Source of the DNA: Sandaracinaceae bacterium
GTDB lineage: Bacteria > Myxococcota_A > Polyangia > Polyangiales > Houyiibacteriaceae
NCBI GenBank assembly: GCA_020633055.1
Contig: JACKEJ010000005.1
Span: forward strand, 682,001 to 746,000
Length of the DNA: 64,000 nucleotides
Reading direction: 5' to 3'
In this document: piece after piece, positions 1 through 8,590 of the stretch
How positions within the stretch are numbered: position 1 is the stretch's first letter
Layout of the letters: each line of letters starts with the position of its first letter
Program-made: the position numbers and the translations under genes
Notes under the pieces: model-generated
Database searches by the model: none
Told to the model about the DNA's origin: nothing
What the model saw: only the letters and a program-made list of their open reading frames with translations

Positions 1-119
1 ACACAGCCGGAGAGACAAAAATGTGCACGCATGTCGAGATGCTAATCGCCCTTGCCACAGGCGACCACGGTCCCGAAGGAGGGACAGCGCGAGCCTCCCA
101 GGGGTTGCACCTCCGCGCG

Positions 120-1844
120 ATGAATGCGACCCCAACGCACGACATGTTTGCTCCCTCGCGCTTCCTCCGCGTGGCCGCCGTTTGTCTGGCCGCGTCCATC
201 CTGTCCCTGCTCGCCGCGCCCCGCGCCTCCGCCGAACCGAACAGCGCCGACTGCAGCACCCCGCGCCGCGCGGTCGAGACCTGGCTGGACAACGCGCACG
301 ACAACCCGTCCATCGCTGGCGCGTGCTTCGAGTTCACCGGCACCGGCTTCGACAGCGTGGAAGAGCGCCAGTTGGCCGTACGCCACCTGCTCGCAGTGTT
401 CGATCAGCGCGGCTACTACGTCTACCCCGACACCATCCCGGACACGGCGGACATCGAGGGCACGACGCAGGTCGCGCCCGTGCGTCGCTTCGAGGAGGTG
501 TTCGTGCAGCGGGACGCGGTGGGCTGGCGCTTCCCGGCCGCGGTCGTGCGCCAGATTCCCACCTGGTACGGCGAGACCTTCGACGTAGACGTCGAGTCGC
601 TGGTGGGCGAGCTGCCCGAGTGGACCAAGGCGGAGCTGCTGGCGGGGGTGATGCTCTGGCAGCTGTTGTTTCTCGCGCTCGCCATCCTGCTCGGGCTCGT
701 CACGCGCTCCGTGGTGGCGCACCTCGTGGGGAACTACGGGGGCAAGCTCATCACGCGCGCGGGTGAAGCGGCCGACGCCCAGACCGTCGCGCGCGCCGCG
801 CACCCCGTGGGGACGCTCGCCATGGTGGGCGTGCTCTGGTACGCGCTCCCGTTGCTGCGCTTGAGCGTGCGGCTGAATCAGATCGGGACCATCGCGCTGC
901 GCGTCATGATGGCCGGCGCGGGCGTGCTGCTGCTCTACCGCTTGGTAGACCTCGCCAGCGACGTGTTCGGGCGCCGCGCCGAGCAGACCGAGACCAAGCT
1001 GGACGACCAGCTGGTGCCGCTCGTGCGCAAGGCCTCCAAGGTCTTCGTGGTGTGCGTGGGCGTCATCTTCGTGCTGCAGAACATGGACGTGGACGTGGGC
1101 TCCCTGCTCGCGGGCGCCTCGCTCGGCGGCCTGGCGTTCACCCTCGCCGCGCGCGACACGGTCGCGAACCTCTTCGGCAGCATCAGCATCTTCGCGGACC
1201 GCCCGTTCCAGGTGGGCGACTGGGTGGTCATCGAGGGGCACGAGGGCGTGGTCGAGGAGGTCGGCATGCGCAGCACGCGCATCCGCACGTTCTACTCGTC
1301 GCTGGTGACCATCCCGAACTCGGTCGTGGCCAACGCCGCCGTGGACAACTACGGCATGCGCGAGTTCCGGCGCTGCACGGTGACGCTGGGCGTGACGTAC
1401 AGCACCACCCCCGCCCAGATGCGCGCCTTCGTGGAGGGCATCCGCGCCATCCTGCAAGCCAACCCGAAGGTGCGGCAGGACGCCTACGAGGTGTGCTTCC
1501 GCAACTTCGGCGCGAGCGGGCTCGAGGTGCTGCTCTACTTCTTCTTCAAGACCGACACGTGGAGCGACGAGCTCGCCCAGCGCGAGAACATCTTCCTCGA
1601 GGTGCTGCGGCTGGCCGAGGCGCTGGACGTGCAGTTCGCCTTCCCGACGCAGACGCTGCACATCGAGTCCCAGGTCACGCGCGAGCCTCGCTCGCCCAAG
1701 CGGGACCTCGACGAGGCCGCGCTGGCGAGCGTGGTCACGTCCTTCGGCCCCGGTGGGAGCGCCAGTCGCCCCACGCCACAGCATCTGACCAGCGGCTACC
1801 TGCCGCGCACGAACCCGCTGGGCACCACCGAGGTGGACAACTGA
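120..1844 (+). CDS. MscS-family mechanosensitive ion channel with N-terminal extracytoplasmic domain
   Basis: Small-conductance mechanosensitive channel that would release solutes across the inner membrane on hypo-osmotic shock. The chosen ATG at 120 (another at 144) is followed by a signal peptide ending near APRASA, then about 130 residues of periplasmic domain, transmembrane segments near residues 173-203, 228-250 and 255-283, and a pore-lining helix near 300-357 containing AGASLGGLAFTLAARD. The MscS beta domain follows (FQVGDWVVIEGHEGVVEEVG, then TIPNS). The frame opens further upstream at 21, but the signal peptide argues for 120 or 144. No clear ribosome binding site settles the choice. 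The family call is firm; the periplasmic domain is unrecognised. Confidence 0.9.
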   Translation: MNATPTHDMFAPSRFLRVAAVCLAASILSLLAAPRASAEPNSADCSTPRRAVETWLDNAHDNPSIAGACFEFTGTGFDSVEERQLAVRHLLAVFDQRGYYVYPDTIPDTADIEGTTQVAPVRRFEEVFVQRDAVGWRFPAAVVRQIPTWYGETFDVDVESLVGELPEWTKAELLAGVMLWQLLFLALAILLGLVTRSVVAHLVGNYGGKLITRAGEAADAQTVARAAHPVGTLAMVGVLWYALPLLRLSVRLNQIGTIALRVMMAGAGVLLLYRLVDLASDVFGRRAEQTETKLDDQLVPLVRKASKVFVVCVGVIFVLQNMDVDVGSLLAGASLGGLAFTLAARDTVANLFGSISIFADRPFQVGDWVVIEGHEGVVEEVGMRSTRIRTFYSSLVTIPNSVVANAAVDNYGMREFRRCTVTLGVTYSTTPAQMRAFVEGIRAILQANPKVRQDAYEVCFRNFGASGLEVLLYFFFKTDTWSDELAQRENIFLEVLRLAEALDVQFAFPTQTLHIESQVTREPRSPKRDLDEAALASVVTSFGPGGSASRPTPQHLTSGYLPRTNPLGTTEVDN

Positions 1845-1860
1845 CACGCCCCGTCACCGC

Positions 1861-1967
1861 GGGGCAGCCGTGTGGCGAGCCACGCCTCGTCGCCGTCGCC
1901 GCGGCGCTGCGATCCCACGCCTCGCGTTCGCTCAGGGCCGGGGCAGCTGCGTCGCGAGCCACGCCTC
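1861..1967 (-). repeat. Direct repeat: duplicated 3' end of the STAS-like gene
   Basis: Positions 1861-1888 and 1940-1967 match at about 25 of 28 bases. The second copy is the coding end of the gene at 1932-2324 and reads EAWLATQLPR on the minus strand. The first copy lies just beyond its stop and reads EAWLATRLPR in one minus-strand frame. This looks like the remnant of a tandem duplication of the C-terminus. Confidence 0.6.
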
Positions 1968-2324
1968 CGCGTCCTCGAGGGTGGAGAACACCTTCTCCGG
2001 GTAGTCCGTGGGCTTCAGCCAGTGCAGCGCCGTCACGATACCGGCCAACACCATGTTGCTGACGACGATGGCCGACCCAGCGCAGTTGCGCGCGGCGTCG
2101 GCGGCGGTGGGCAGCGACGCGTCCGCCAGCAGCTTGCGTTGCTGCGCCCCGAGCGGCTTGGCGGCGCGGGCGTCGAACAGCAGCGTGTAGCGCACCCCCC
2201 GCTGCGCGATGGCCCCGAGCTGCTCCACCGAGCGCAGCAACGCCTCGTCCGGGACCGGGACGTCGGCGACGTGGATGCGCACGAACGGCCACTCTCTCTC
2301 GTCGATCGTGAAGTACGCGGTCAT
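1932..2324 (-). CDS. STAS/SpoIIAA-like small protein
   Basis: A 130-residue cytoplasmic protein starting MTAYFTIDE. It has the alternating strand and helix pattern of the SpoIIAA-like/STAS fold: an early strand pair with WPFVRIHVADVP, a helix with LLRSVEQLGAIAQRG, a strand YTLLFDAR, and a late helix STLEDAEAWLATQL. Proteins of this type often occur as stand-alone domains in Myxococcota, with no assigned function. The frame stays open upstream to 2525, but that extension would overlap the divergent promoter region, so the ATG at 2324 is preferred. It is divergent from the transducer-like gene at 2440. The fold assignment is by eye. Confidence 0.65.
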   Translation of the reverse strand: MTAYFTIDEREWPFVRIHVADVPVPDEALLRSVEQLGAIAQRGVRYTLLFDARAAKPLGAQQRKLLADASLPTAADAARNCAGSAIVVSNMVLAGIVTALHWLKPTDYPEKVFSTLEDAEAWLATQLPRP

Positions 2325-2439
2325 GACGGGGCCCTTCTGCGCCCACCCAGGCAGCCAGCATCCATAGCCGTCGACCGTAGCAGGCCGCGTGGTCGCAGGC
2401 CGGTGGAACTTCGGGCGCGCCTCGTTGTCGGACGAGGTG

Positions 2440-3897
2440 ATGCCAGCCACACGCCCTTCGCCGTCCTCGCCGCGAGGCGAGTCCCTTCCCCACCCGACCA
2501 TCGGTGACGCCCCGAGCATTGCCATCCCGGAGGACGACGCACCGAGGCGCGTGTGCGCCCACGTGGCCTACGCGGTGGGCGAGCGTGTGCTGCAGTCCAT
2601 GCGGGTCCCCGCCGGAGCCACCCTGCGCGTCGGCAGCTCGGAGCTGAACGAGCTCGTGCTGTGTGACGCGCAGCTCGGCGAGACGCACACGCTGCTCGCA
2701 GAAGGCGCAGAAGGCTGGCAGCTGCACATCCCGCGCGGGCTGAGCGCACGGGCACGCCTCGGCGGACAGCACGGGTCGCTCCCCGAGCACCTCGCGGCCG
2801 GTCGCGCCAGAGAAGACGGAGACCACCTGCTCGTGCCCCTCGCCACCCGCGCACCGGGCGACGCGCGGAGAGCTCACGCGTGGCCCAGTGTGGTGCTGGA
2901 GCTCGGTACGGGGCGGCTGTTGATCGCCCTGGAGGAGCGGTCCATCGCGCGCGTCGCGCCCCTCCCGCGCGCGCTGCAGGCCAGCGTGCGACAGCAGGTG
3001 GACTACCGCTTCGCGGGGACGCTCACCGCGGTGATGCTGGTGTTCTTCGGGCTGGGGCTGGCGGCCGAGTCCGCCGACCCGCTGCTGGACACCACCCCGC
3101 CCGCCAGCGTGCTCGCGTTCCGACCGCTGTACACGGAGCCCCTGCCCCCTGTCCCGGAGCTGCCCACGGAGCCGACGACCAGCACGGAGCTGGCAGACGG
3201 TACCGACACACGCCCCAGAAACCCGCGGCCGGGCCCCACACGCGACGCCACCAGCGATCGTAGTCCGCGCGGGAACGGCGACGCGCCGCGCATGACCGCC
3301 GAAGAAGCGCGCACACAGACCCAGGAGCTGCTCGGCAGCATCGGCTCCCTGGGCCTCGAGGACCGCTTGCGCGGTGGCGCCGTGGTCAGCTCCAGGTCGC
3401 TGATGGACGACGTGCGCGAGGGCACGCCCGGAACGGGGCCGCGCCCAGGGGCGCTCCAGGCGCGCGAGGGCCGCGACACCTCGGGGGACCCGCTTGGTTC
3501 GCTGGACCCCGTGGGGACCACGCGCGCGGTCACGGAGGGTGGCCCGCTGACGGAGCGCACGCCCCCGCGGGTACGCCTGACACCCACCGGACCGCGCCCC
3601 GGCCCCCACATGCCCCAGGACCCTGTCACGCGCGCCATGCGCGGGCGTATCGCGGCGATCCGGCGCTGCTACGAGCGCACCCTGGTGAGCAACCCCGCTG
3701 CGCGCGGCCGCGTCGTCGTGAGCTTCCGCGTGGAGACCTCGGGCGTGTTCAGCGGCGTCAGCGTCACCGAGAACGGCACGGGCGACGCAGGCCTTGCCAC
3801 CTGCATGACCGAGATCATCCGAAACGTGCGCGTCTACCCAGGGCCCGAGGGGGGCGCCGCCACCTTCCGCTACCCGTTCGTGTTCGAGCCTGGCTGA
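2440..3897 (+). CDS. FHA-like / AgmX-PglI C-terminal domain membrane protein
   Basis: A 485-residue single-pass membrane protein. Residues about 40-130 resemble an FHA domain (LRVGSSELNELVL, then WQLHIPRG). One transmembrane segment sits near residues 190-210 (TLTAVMLVFFGLGLAAE), followed by a long Pro/Arg/Thr-rich linker. The C-terminal domain (about 394-485) carries IRRCYERTL, GRVVVSFRVETSG and LATCMTEIIRNVRVYP, the pattern of the AgmX/PglI domain found in myxobacterial gliding and TonB-like energy transducers. The layout suggests cytoplasmic signal sensing coupled to a periplasmic domain. No partner genes such as exbB/exbD are nearby. The start at 2440 removes 17 upstream residues that do not look conserved. 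The gene at 45597 has a related C-terminal pattern. Confidence 0.75.
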   Translation: MPATRPSPSSPRGESLPHPTIGDAPSIAIPEDDAPRRVCAHVAYAVGERVLQSMRVPAGATLRVGSSELNELVLCDAQLGETHTLLAEGAEGWQLHIPRGLSARARLGGQHGSLPEHLAAGRAREDGDHLLVPLATRAPGDARRAHAWPSVVLELGTGRLLIALEERSIARVAPLPRALQASVRQQVDYRFAGTLTAVMLVFFGLGLAAESADPLLDTTPPASVLAFRPLYTEPLPPVPELPTEPTTSTELADGTDTRPRNPRPGPTRDATSDRSPRGNGDAPRMTAEEARTQTQELLGSIGSLGLEDRLRGGAVVSSRSLMDDVREGTPGTGPRPGALQAREGRDTSGDPLGSLDPVGTTRAVTEGGPLTERTPPRVRLTPTGPRPGPHMPQDPVTRAMRGRIAAIRRCYERTLVSNPAARGRVVVSFRVETSGVFSGVSVTENGTGDAGLATCMTEIIRNVRVYPGPEGGAATFRYPFVFEPG

Positions 3898-3922
3898 GTC
3901 ACCCGTGGGGTACAGTGGGCGC

Positions 3923-4774
3923 ATGACCCCTACGTCGCGCGCCCTCCTCTCCGCTTGCTTGCTCGCGGGCATGCTCAGCTGGCTCCACCGCGCACCCCCG
4001 AGCGCCACCGCCCAGCCCCGCGCGACGACGTGCCCGGCGGGAGCGGTTCGCGACGCAGGAGGACACTGCGTGGGCGCGCACAGCTGCCCCTCCGGCATGG
4101 TCCCCATCCCCGCTGGCGAGTTCCAGATGGGTGTCCCTTCCGCCACCGACGACCGCGGGCCCGCGCACACGGAGGCGGTGGCCGCGTTCTGCATCGACCG
4201 CCTCGAGGTGACCACGGCTGACTACCGCGCGTGCGTCGCGCGCGGGGGCTGCACGCCTACAGGCGGGAGCAGCACCTGCAACGAGCCAGGCACGGAGCGC
4301 GGGCAACACCCCATCAACTGCGTCTCGCATCCACAAGCCGAGGCCTACTGCCGGCAGCGCGGCGCGCGGCTCCCGACCGAGGCCGAGTGGGAGTACGCCG
4401 CGCGCGGCACGGACGGGCGACGGTACCCGTGGGGCAACGCGCCCCCGACGCGGTCACGCGCGTGGAGCTCGCTCGGCGGACGACTTCAGACACACACGGC
4501 ACCAGTCGGGCAGCGGCGCGCTGGGGCCAGCCCCTTCGGCGTCCAGGACATGGCCGGCAACGTCTGTGAGCTGGTGGCGGGGCTGTGGAGCCCGCGCTAC
4601 GGGCAACCCCCTGGCGACAACCCGAACACCCAGTACCACGTGTGCCGCGGTGGCTCGCTGAACAACCGGGACCGGCAGTCGCTCGAGGCGACGTTTCGAC
4701 GCCACGGCTACAACGGGGACAGCACCGACGAGCTGACTGGGGTACGCTGCGCCGCGAACGTGCGCGCTCCCTGA
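3923..4774 (+). CDS. Secreted SUMF1/FGE-fold protein, formylglycine-active cysteines absent
   Basis: A 283-residue exported protein with a signal peptide (LLSACLLAGMLSWL) and a formylglycine-generating-enzyme fold: MVPIPAGEFQMG, FCIDRLEVTTADYRACVARG, RLPTEAEWEYAARG, YPWGN, FGVQDMAGNVCELV, CRGGSLNN. In true formylglycine-generating enzymes two cysteines follow the RGGS motif. Here the equivalent stretch (RGGSLNNRDRQSLEATFRR) has none, so sulfatase activation is unlikely and a binding or other catalytic role is inferred. No sulfatase gene is near. It begins about 25 bases after the preceding gene and is likely co-transcribed with it. Related to the protein at 15257. Confidence 0.85.
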   Translation: MTPTSRALLSACLLAGMLSWLHRAPPSATAQPRATTCPAGAVRDAGGHCVGAHSCPSGMVPIPAGEFQMGVPSATDDRGPAHTEAVAAFCIDRLEVTTADYRACVARGGCTPTGGSSTCNEPGTERGQHPINCVSHPQAEAYCRQRGARLPTEAEWEYAARGTDGRRYPWGNAPPTRSRAWSSLGGRLQTHTAPVGQRRAGASPFGVQDMAGNVCELVAGLWSPRYGQPPGDNPNTQYHVCRGGSLNNRDRQSLEATFRRHGYNGDSTDELTGVRCAANVRAP

Positions 4775-4799
4775 GCGACCCAACACGGAGGAGGAGAGA

Positions 4800-5636
4800 A
4801 TGTCCGCGACCCACTACAAGGCCCCCCAGACGATCGCCCCGCTGGGCATCGTGTTCGGAGGCGTCGCCGCGCTCCTCGGCGCGTTCGTGCTGGCCCCCAT
4901 CTACGCGCTCGCCATCGCGTACATCCCCATCGTGTACCTCAACGCGCTGCTCACCGCGGGCTTCGGAGGACTGACGGGGTTCGGTGTGGTGATGGCCCTG
5001 CGCGCGGGGCACTTCCAGAACGCGGCGCTCAGCTACGTGTTGGGGTTCGGCGCGCTGCTGTTCGCGTACTGGATGCACTGGATCGCGTGGGTGGCGGTGC
5101 TCGAGTGGCGCGCCGACATGCCGGTCGAAGTGCTGCCGCTGCTGCTCCCGCCCGTCCTGATGGAGATCGTCGGACTCGTCTACGAGCAAGGTACCTGGTC
5201 GGTGCGCAGCAGTGACCCCGTCAGCGGGGGCGTGCTGGGCCTGGTGTGGGCCATCGAGGCGCTGATCTTCTTCGGCGCGGGGTTCGTGGGCATCGTCGGG
5301 GTGGTCGGGTCGGGTACCTATTGCGAGCGCTGCAGAGCCTGGTGCGACGTGGTGGGGACGCGCCTGCTCGCCCACGACGACAGCGGCACCCTGCCCGACG
5401 CGGTCAACCAGCGGCAGGACTGGGCTGCGCTGGTGCGCGCGGAGCCCGAGCCCGGGGCCGCCATGTACCACACGGTCGAGGTCAGCCAGTGTCCGCGCTG
5501 CAGAGAGACGAGCACGCTCACGCTGTCGACGGTCACCATCTCGCACGACAGCAAAGGCAACGAACAGCGGAACACGAAGGTGGACGCCGACCGCGTGTTC
5601 ATCAGCGCGGCCGACGCCGCCCGGCTGCTTGGGTGA
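4800..5636 (+). CDS. Multi-pass membrane protein with C-terminal zinc-ribbon-like cysteine pairs
   Basis: A 278-residue protein of unknown function. A strong ribosome binding site (GGAGGAG) lies about 5 bases before the ATG. The first 160 residues hold about five or six hydrophobic helices, starting with IAPLGIVFGGVAALLGAF. The C-terminal third is soluble and contains YCERCRAWCDVVG and, about 60 residues later, SQCPRCRETSTL. These two CxxC pairs are spaced as in a zinc ribbon, so metal binding is inferred. It follows the SUMF1-fold gene by 26 bases and may be in the same transcript. No family name is recognised. Confidence 0.7.
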   Translation: MSATHYKAPQTIAPLGIVFGGVAALLGAFVLAPIYALAIAYIPIVYLNALLTAGFGGLTGFGVVMALRAGHFQNAALSYVLGFGALLFAYWMHWIAWVAVLEWRADMPVEVLPLLLPPVLMEIVGLVYEQGTWSVRSSDPVSGGVLGLVWAIEALIFFGAGFVGIVGVVGSGTYCERCRAWCDVVGTRLLAHDDSGTLPDAVNQRQDWAALVRAEPEPGAAMYHTVEVSQCPRCRETSTLTLSTVTISHDSKGNEQRNTKVDADRVFISAADAARLLG

Positions 5637-5763
5637 CGTGGAGGTGCACGGAGTGTCCACGAGCCGGACATTCCATGCACGGGCGGATCGCGCGCTGACG
5701 CGGGCCAGCTGCCGATGAGCGCCGCGCCAAGGCGTGGCACGAAGCTCGCTAGGTCGTGCGAGC

Positions 5764-7650
5764 ATGTCCGCCATGTCGACCACCCCTGCGTCTCAGCTGT
5801 TGCTCCGCCGTGACTTCGCGGCGTTCTTCACCACCCAGCTGCTGGGCGCCTTCAACGACAACCTCTTCAAGAACGCGCTGGTCATCTGGATCAGCAGCAC
5901 GCAGGCCAGCGCCTTCGGGCTGACGCCCGCCATGATGATCACCCTCTGCACGGGGGTCTTCATCCTCCCGTTCTTCCTGTTCTCCGCCACCGCCGGACAG
6001 CTGTCCGACCGCTACGAGAAGACTCCCATCCTGCGCGTGGTGAAGGGGGCCGAGATCCTGATCATGGGCGTGGCCGCCGTCGCGTTCCTGCAGGGGAACC
6101 TCACGGTGCTGCTGGGTACGCTCTTCTGCATGGGCGCGCAGTCCGCCTTCGTCGGGCCCGTGAAGTACAGCATCCTGCCGCAGCTACTCGGCGCGGACGA
6201 GCTGGTGGCGGGCAACGCGCTGGTGGAGACGGGCACGTTCCTCGCCATCCTGCTCGGCACCATCGCGGGCGGCGTGCTCATCCTGATGGACAACGGCCCC
6301 GCGCTGGTCGCCGTGGGCGTGTGCGCGACGGCGCTGCTCGGGTTCGCGGGCAGCTACCTGGTGCCTCGCCTCGCGCCCGGCTCGTCCGCCGTGCAGGTCA
6401 GCAAGAACCCCATCACGCCCACGCTCGAGATCCTGCGCATCACGGCGCGTCAGCGCCCGGTGTTCCTGAGCGTGCTCGGCATCTCGTGGTTCTGGCTGTT
6501 CGGCGCCGTGCTGCTGTCCCTGTTCCCCGTGTACGCGCGCGAGACCCTGCGCGCCAGCGACCACGTCGTGACCCTGTTCCTCGCCTTCTTCTGCGTCGGT
6601 ATCGCGCTCGGGTCCATGCTCACGGAGAAGATCTCGGGCGCCAACCTGGAGCTCGGCCTGGTGCCCTTCGGCTCCATCGGCATGACCCTCTTCACGCTCG
6701 ACCTGTTCCTGGTGGGCGCACCTGGGTCGGCCCCGGCGGAGCTCTACTCCGTGTCCCAGTTCCTCGCGCTGCCCCACACGCCGCGCGTCCTGGTGGACCT
6801 CTTCGGCATCTCGGTCTTCGGCGGCTTCTTCACCGTGCCGCTCTACACGCTGCTGCAGCAGCGCAGCGCGGACGACGAGCGCTCGCGCGTCATCGCGGGC
6901 AACAACATCCTCAACGCCGTGTTCATGGTGGCGGGCGCGGGCATGCTGGCGGGGCTGTTTGCGGCGGGCATGGCCATCCACCAGGTGTTCCTGGTGTTGG
7001 CGGTGCTCAGCGCCGGGGTGGCCGTCTACCTCTACTCGTTCATGCCCGAGTTCCTGCTGCGCTTCTACGCGTTCCTGCTCAGTCGCGTGATGTACCGGCT
7101 CACGGTCACGGGGCACCACCACATCCCGGAGACGGGCCCCGTGGTGCTCGTCGCGAACCACGTCGCGTTCAACGACTGGCTCATCGTCGGCGGCTCCGTG
7201 CGGCGCCCCGCGCGCTTCGTGATGGACCACCGCATCTCGCAGACCCCGGTGGTGTCGCGCCTGTTCCGCTCGGCCAAGGTCATCCCCATCGCGCCTGCGC
7301 ACGAGAACGAAGAGGTCATGGAGCAGGCCTTCGCGAAGATCCGGGAGGAGCTGCAGAACGGCGAGGTGGTGTGCATCTTCCCCGAAGGGAAGCTCACCAG
7401 CACGGGCGAGATGAACCCGTTCAAGGCCGGCATCGAGCGCATCATCGCGGAGACTCCCGTGCCCGTCGTCCCCATGGCTCTCGGCGGCCTGTGGGGCAGC
7501 ATGTTCAGCCGCAAGGACGGCCCCGCGCTGAGCAAGCCCCCCTCGCGCTTCCGCGCGAAGATCACGCTCGACATCGGCGCGCCCATCCCGCCGGAGCAGG
7601 TGAGCGCGCAGCTGCTCGAGGACACGGTGCGGGGCATGCTGCGCAGCTGA
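5764..7650 (+). CDS. MFS transporter - PlsC acyltransferase fusion (LplT-Aas-like, lacking the acyl-ACP synthetase domain)
   Basis: A 628-residue inner-membrane protein. The N-terminal two thirds is a 12-helix major-facilitator transporter (FAAFFTTQLLGAFNDNLFKN, LSDRYEK), as in the lysophospholipid flippase LplT. The C-terminal part is a 1-acylglycerol-3-phosphate acyltransferase domain with the HxxxxD motif (NHVAFND) and FPEGKLTSTGEM. Together these would flip a lysophospholipid inward and re-acylate it. In many bacteria a third acyl-ACP synthetase domain follows; here the protein ends after PlsC, so the acyl donor must come from elsewhere. Starts at 5764 and 5773 are both plausible. Confidence in the two domains is high. 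Confidence 0.9.
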   Translation: MSAMSTTPASQLLLRRDFAAFFTTQLLGAFNDNLFKNALVIWISSTQASAFGLTPAMMITLCTGVFILPFFLFSATAGQLSDRYEKTPILRVVKGAEILIMGVAAVAFLQGNLTVLLGTLFCMGAQSAFVGPVKYSILPQLLGADELVAGNALVETGTFLAILLGTIAGGVLILMDNGPALVAVGVCATALLGFAGSYLVPRLAPGSSAVQVSKNPITPTLEILRITARQRPVFLSVLGISWFWLFGAVLLSLFPVYARETLRASDHVVTLFLAFFCVGIALGSMLTEKISGANLELGLVPFGSIGMTLFTLDLFLVGAPGSAPAELYSVSQFLALPHTPRVLVDLFGISVFGGFFTVPLYTLLQQRSADDERSRVIAGNNILNAVFMVAGAGMLAGLFAAGMAIHQVFLVLAVLSAGVAVYLYSFMPEFLLRFYAFLLSRVMYRLTVTGHHHIPETGPVVLVANHVAFNDWLIVGGSVRRPARFVMDHRISQTPVVSRLFRSAKVIPIAPAHENEEVMEQAFAKIREELQNGEVVCIFPEGKLTSTGEMNPFKAGIERIIAETPVPVVPMALGGLWGSMFSRKDGPALSKPPSRFRAKITLDIGAPIPPEQVSAQLLEDTVRGMLRS

Positions 7651-7684
7651 AGCCGCGCGCCTGCACACGCCACGAGTGACACGC

Positions 7685-7748
7685 TTGCTCGTCGTCGCCA
7701 GGCGCCCTACCTTTCACTCGTTGGACCATGTTTTTCCATGGACCACGG
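7685..7748 (+). promoter_or_regulatory. Possible promoter and repeat operator of the RHH/GNAT pair
   Basis: TTGCTC at 7685-7690 and TACCTT at 7708-7713 are spaced 17 bases apart, a weak housekeeping-type promoter. Immediately downstream, TGGACCATG (7722-7730) recurs as TGGACCACG (7740-7748), with CCATG-TTTTTC-CATGG folding between them. Ribbon-helix-helix antitoxins usually bind such repeats in their own promoter, so autoregulation is inferred. Confidence 0.35.
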
Positions 7749-7758
7749 AGGAGCTGGC

Positions 7759-8034
7759 ATGAGCGACCAGTCACAGATCTCGGCGACCATCTCGGCGACC
7801 ACCAAGGAAAAGCTCGATCGGTTCACCGAGAGCCGCGGGCTCAAGAAGAACTTCGTCGTGGAGCAGGCGCTTCTGTATTTCATGGAGGCCCGGCGCGAGC
7901 TGCCCGACGAGGCGCTGACCCCGGCGCGTCTCGTGCTCGACGCGAAGGCGTTCGATCAGCTCGCGGCCCGGCTCGCGCGCCCGCTCCCTCCCACCGACGA
8001 GCTGCGTGAGCTGATGCGTGGCCACGGCCGTTGA
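7759..8034 (+). CDS. Ribbon-helix-helix antitoxin of a GNAT toxin-antitoxin pair
   Basis: A 91-residue protein. The N-terminus (QISATISATTKEKLDRFTES, then GLKKNFVVEQALLYFME) is a ribbon-helix-helix DNA-binding fold. The C-terminal tail would wrap and inhibit the toxin. The start at 7759 is fixed by GGAGGAG about 6 bases upstream; an ATG at 7738 is less likely. The next gene begins inside this one (17-base overlap), so the two are translationally coupled. By analogy with TacA/AtaR systems, this protein represses the operon and neutralises the acetyltransferase. Confidence 0.85.
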   Translation: MSDQSQISATISATTKEKLDRFTESRGLKKNFVVEQALLYFMEARRELPDEALTPARLVLDAKAFDQLAARLARPLPPTDELRELMRGHGR

Positions 8035-8554
8035 CATCCGCCCCCTCGCCAAGGGGGATGATCGAACGCAGTTCTCGTGTGGCCAGCCCGACCTCGACCG
8101 CTTCTTCGAACACTACGCCGGACAGAACCAGTTCAAGCTCCACCTGTCGGTCACCTACGTCGCGACGTTGCACGCACGCATCGTCGGCTTCGCCACCGTC
8201 TCTCCCACCACGATCGAGCGTGAGACCGTCCCGAGCGCGCGCCTCCGGAAGCGACTACCCGCGTACCCCTTGCCGGCGCTGCGCCTCGCCCGGCTCGGTG
8301 TCGACCTCCGCGCCCAGGGCGCGGGCATCGGGAGGGCGCTGCTCGCACACGTCCTGTCGCTGGCGCTGGACCAGCGCGAGCGGCTCGGCTGCGTGGGCGT
8401 GGTGGTCGACGCCAAGGCAGACGCCATCCCGTTCTACCTCTCGCTGGGCTTCTCCACGCTCGATGGCGTGCGCGAGGGGCTGCTCGCGTCGGAGGCGCAG
8501 CCGCTGTTCCTGGACATCGCGACCATCGCTGCGAGCGTCAGCCCTGCGCGATGA
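8018..8554 (+). CDS. GNAT-family acetyltransferase toxin (TacT/AtaT-like)
   Basis: A 178-residue GNAT protein. FSCGQPDLDRFFEHYAGQNQ near the N-terminus is characteristic of acetyltransferase toxins that acetylate the amino group of charged tRNAs and block translation. The acetyl-CoA loop follows (LGVDLRAQGAGIGRALLAHV), then VVDAKADAIPFYLSLGF, whose tyrosine is in the position of the general acid in this family. It overlaps the upstream antitoxin gene. The target tRNA cannot be read from the sequence. A chromosomal housekeeping acetyltransferase is the alternative, but the adjacent RHH gene makes the toxin reading much stronger. Confidence 0.85.
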   Translation: MATAVDIRPLAKGDDRTQFSCGQPDLDRFFEHYAGQNQFKLHLSVTYVATLHARIVGFATVSPTTIERETVPSARLRKRLPAYPLPALRLARLGVDLRAQGAGIGRALLAHVLSLALDQRERLGCVGVVVDAKADAIPFYLSLGFSTLDGVREGLLASEAQPLFLDIATIAASVSPAR

Positions 8555-8590
8555 CGTGCGCGACACACGCATCGTTGGTCGCCGCGAGCG

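Noticed and set aside
1735..4215. 826-codon open frame on the minus strand
   Set aside because: It lies antisense to the STAS-like, AgmX-type and SUMF1-fold genes and has a low-complexity Arg/Ala/Gly composition; it is an artefact of high GC.
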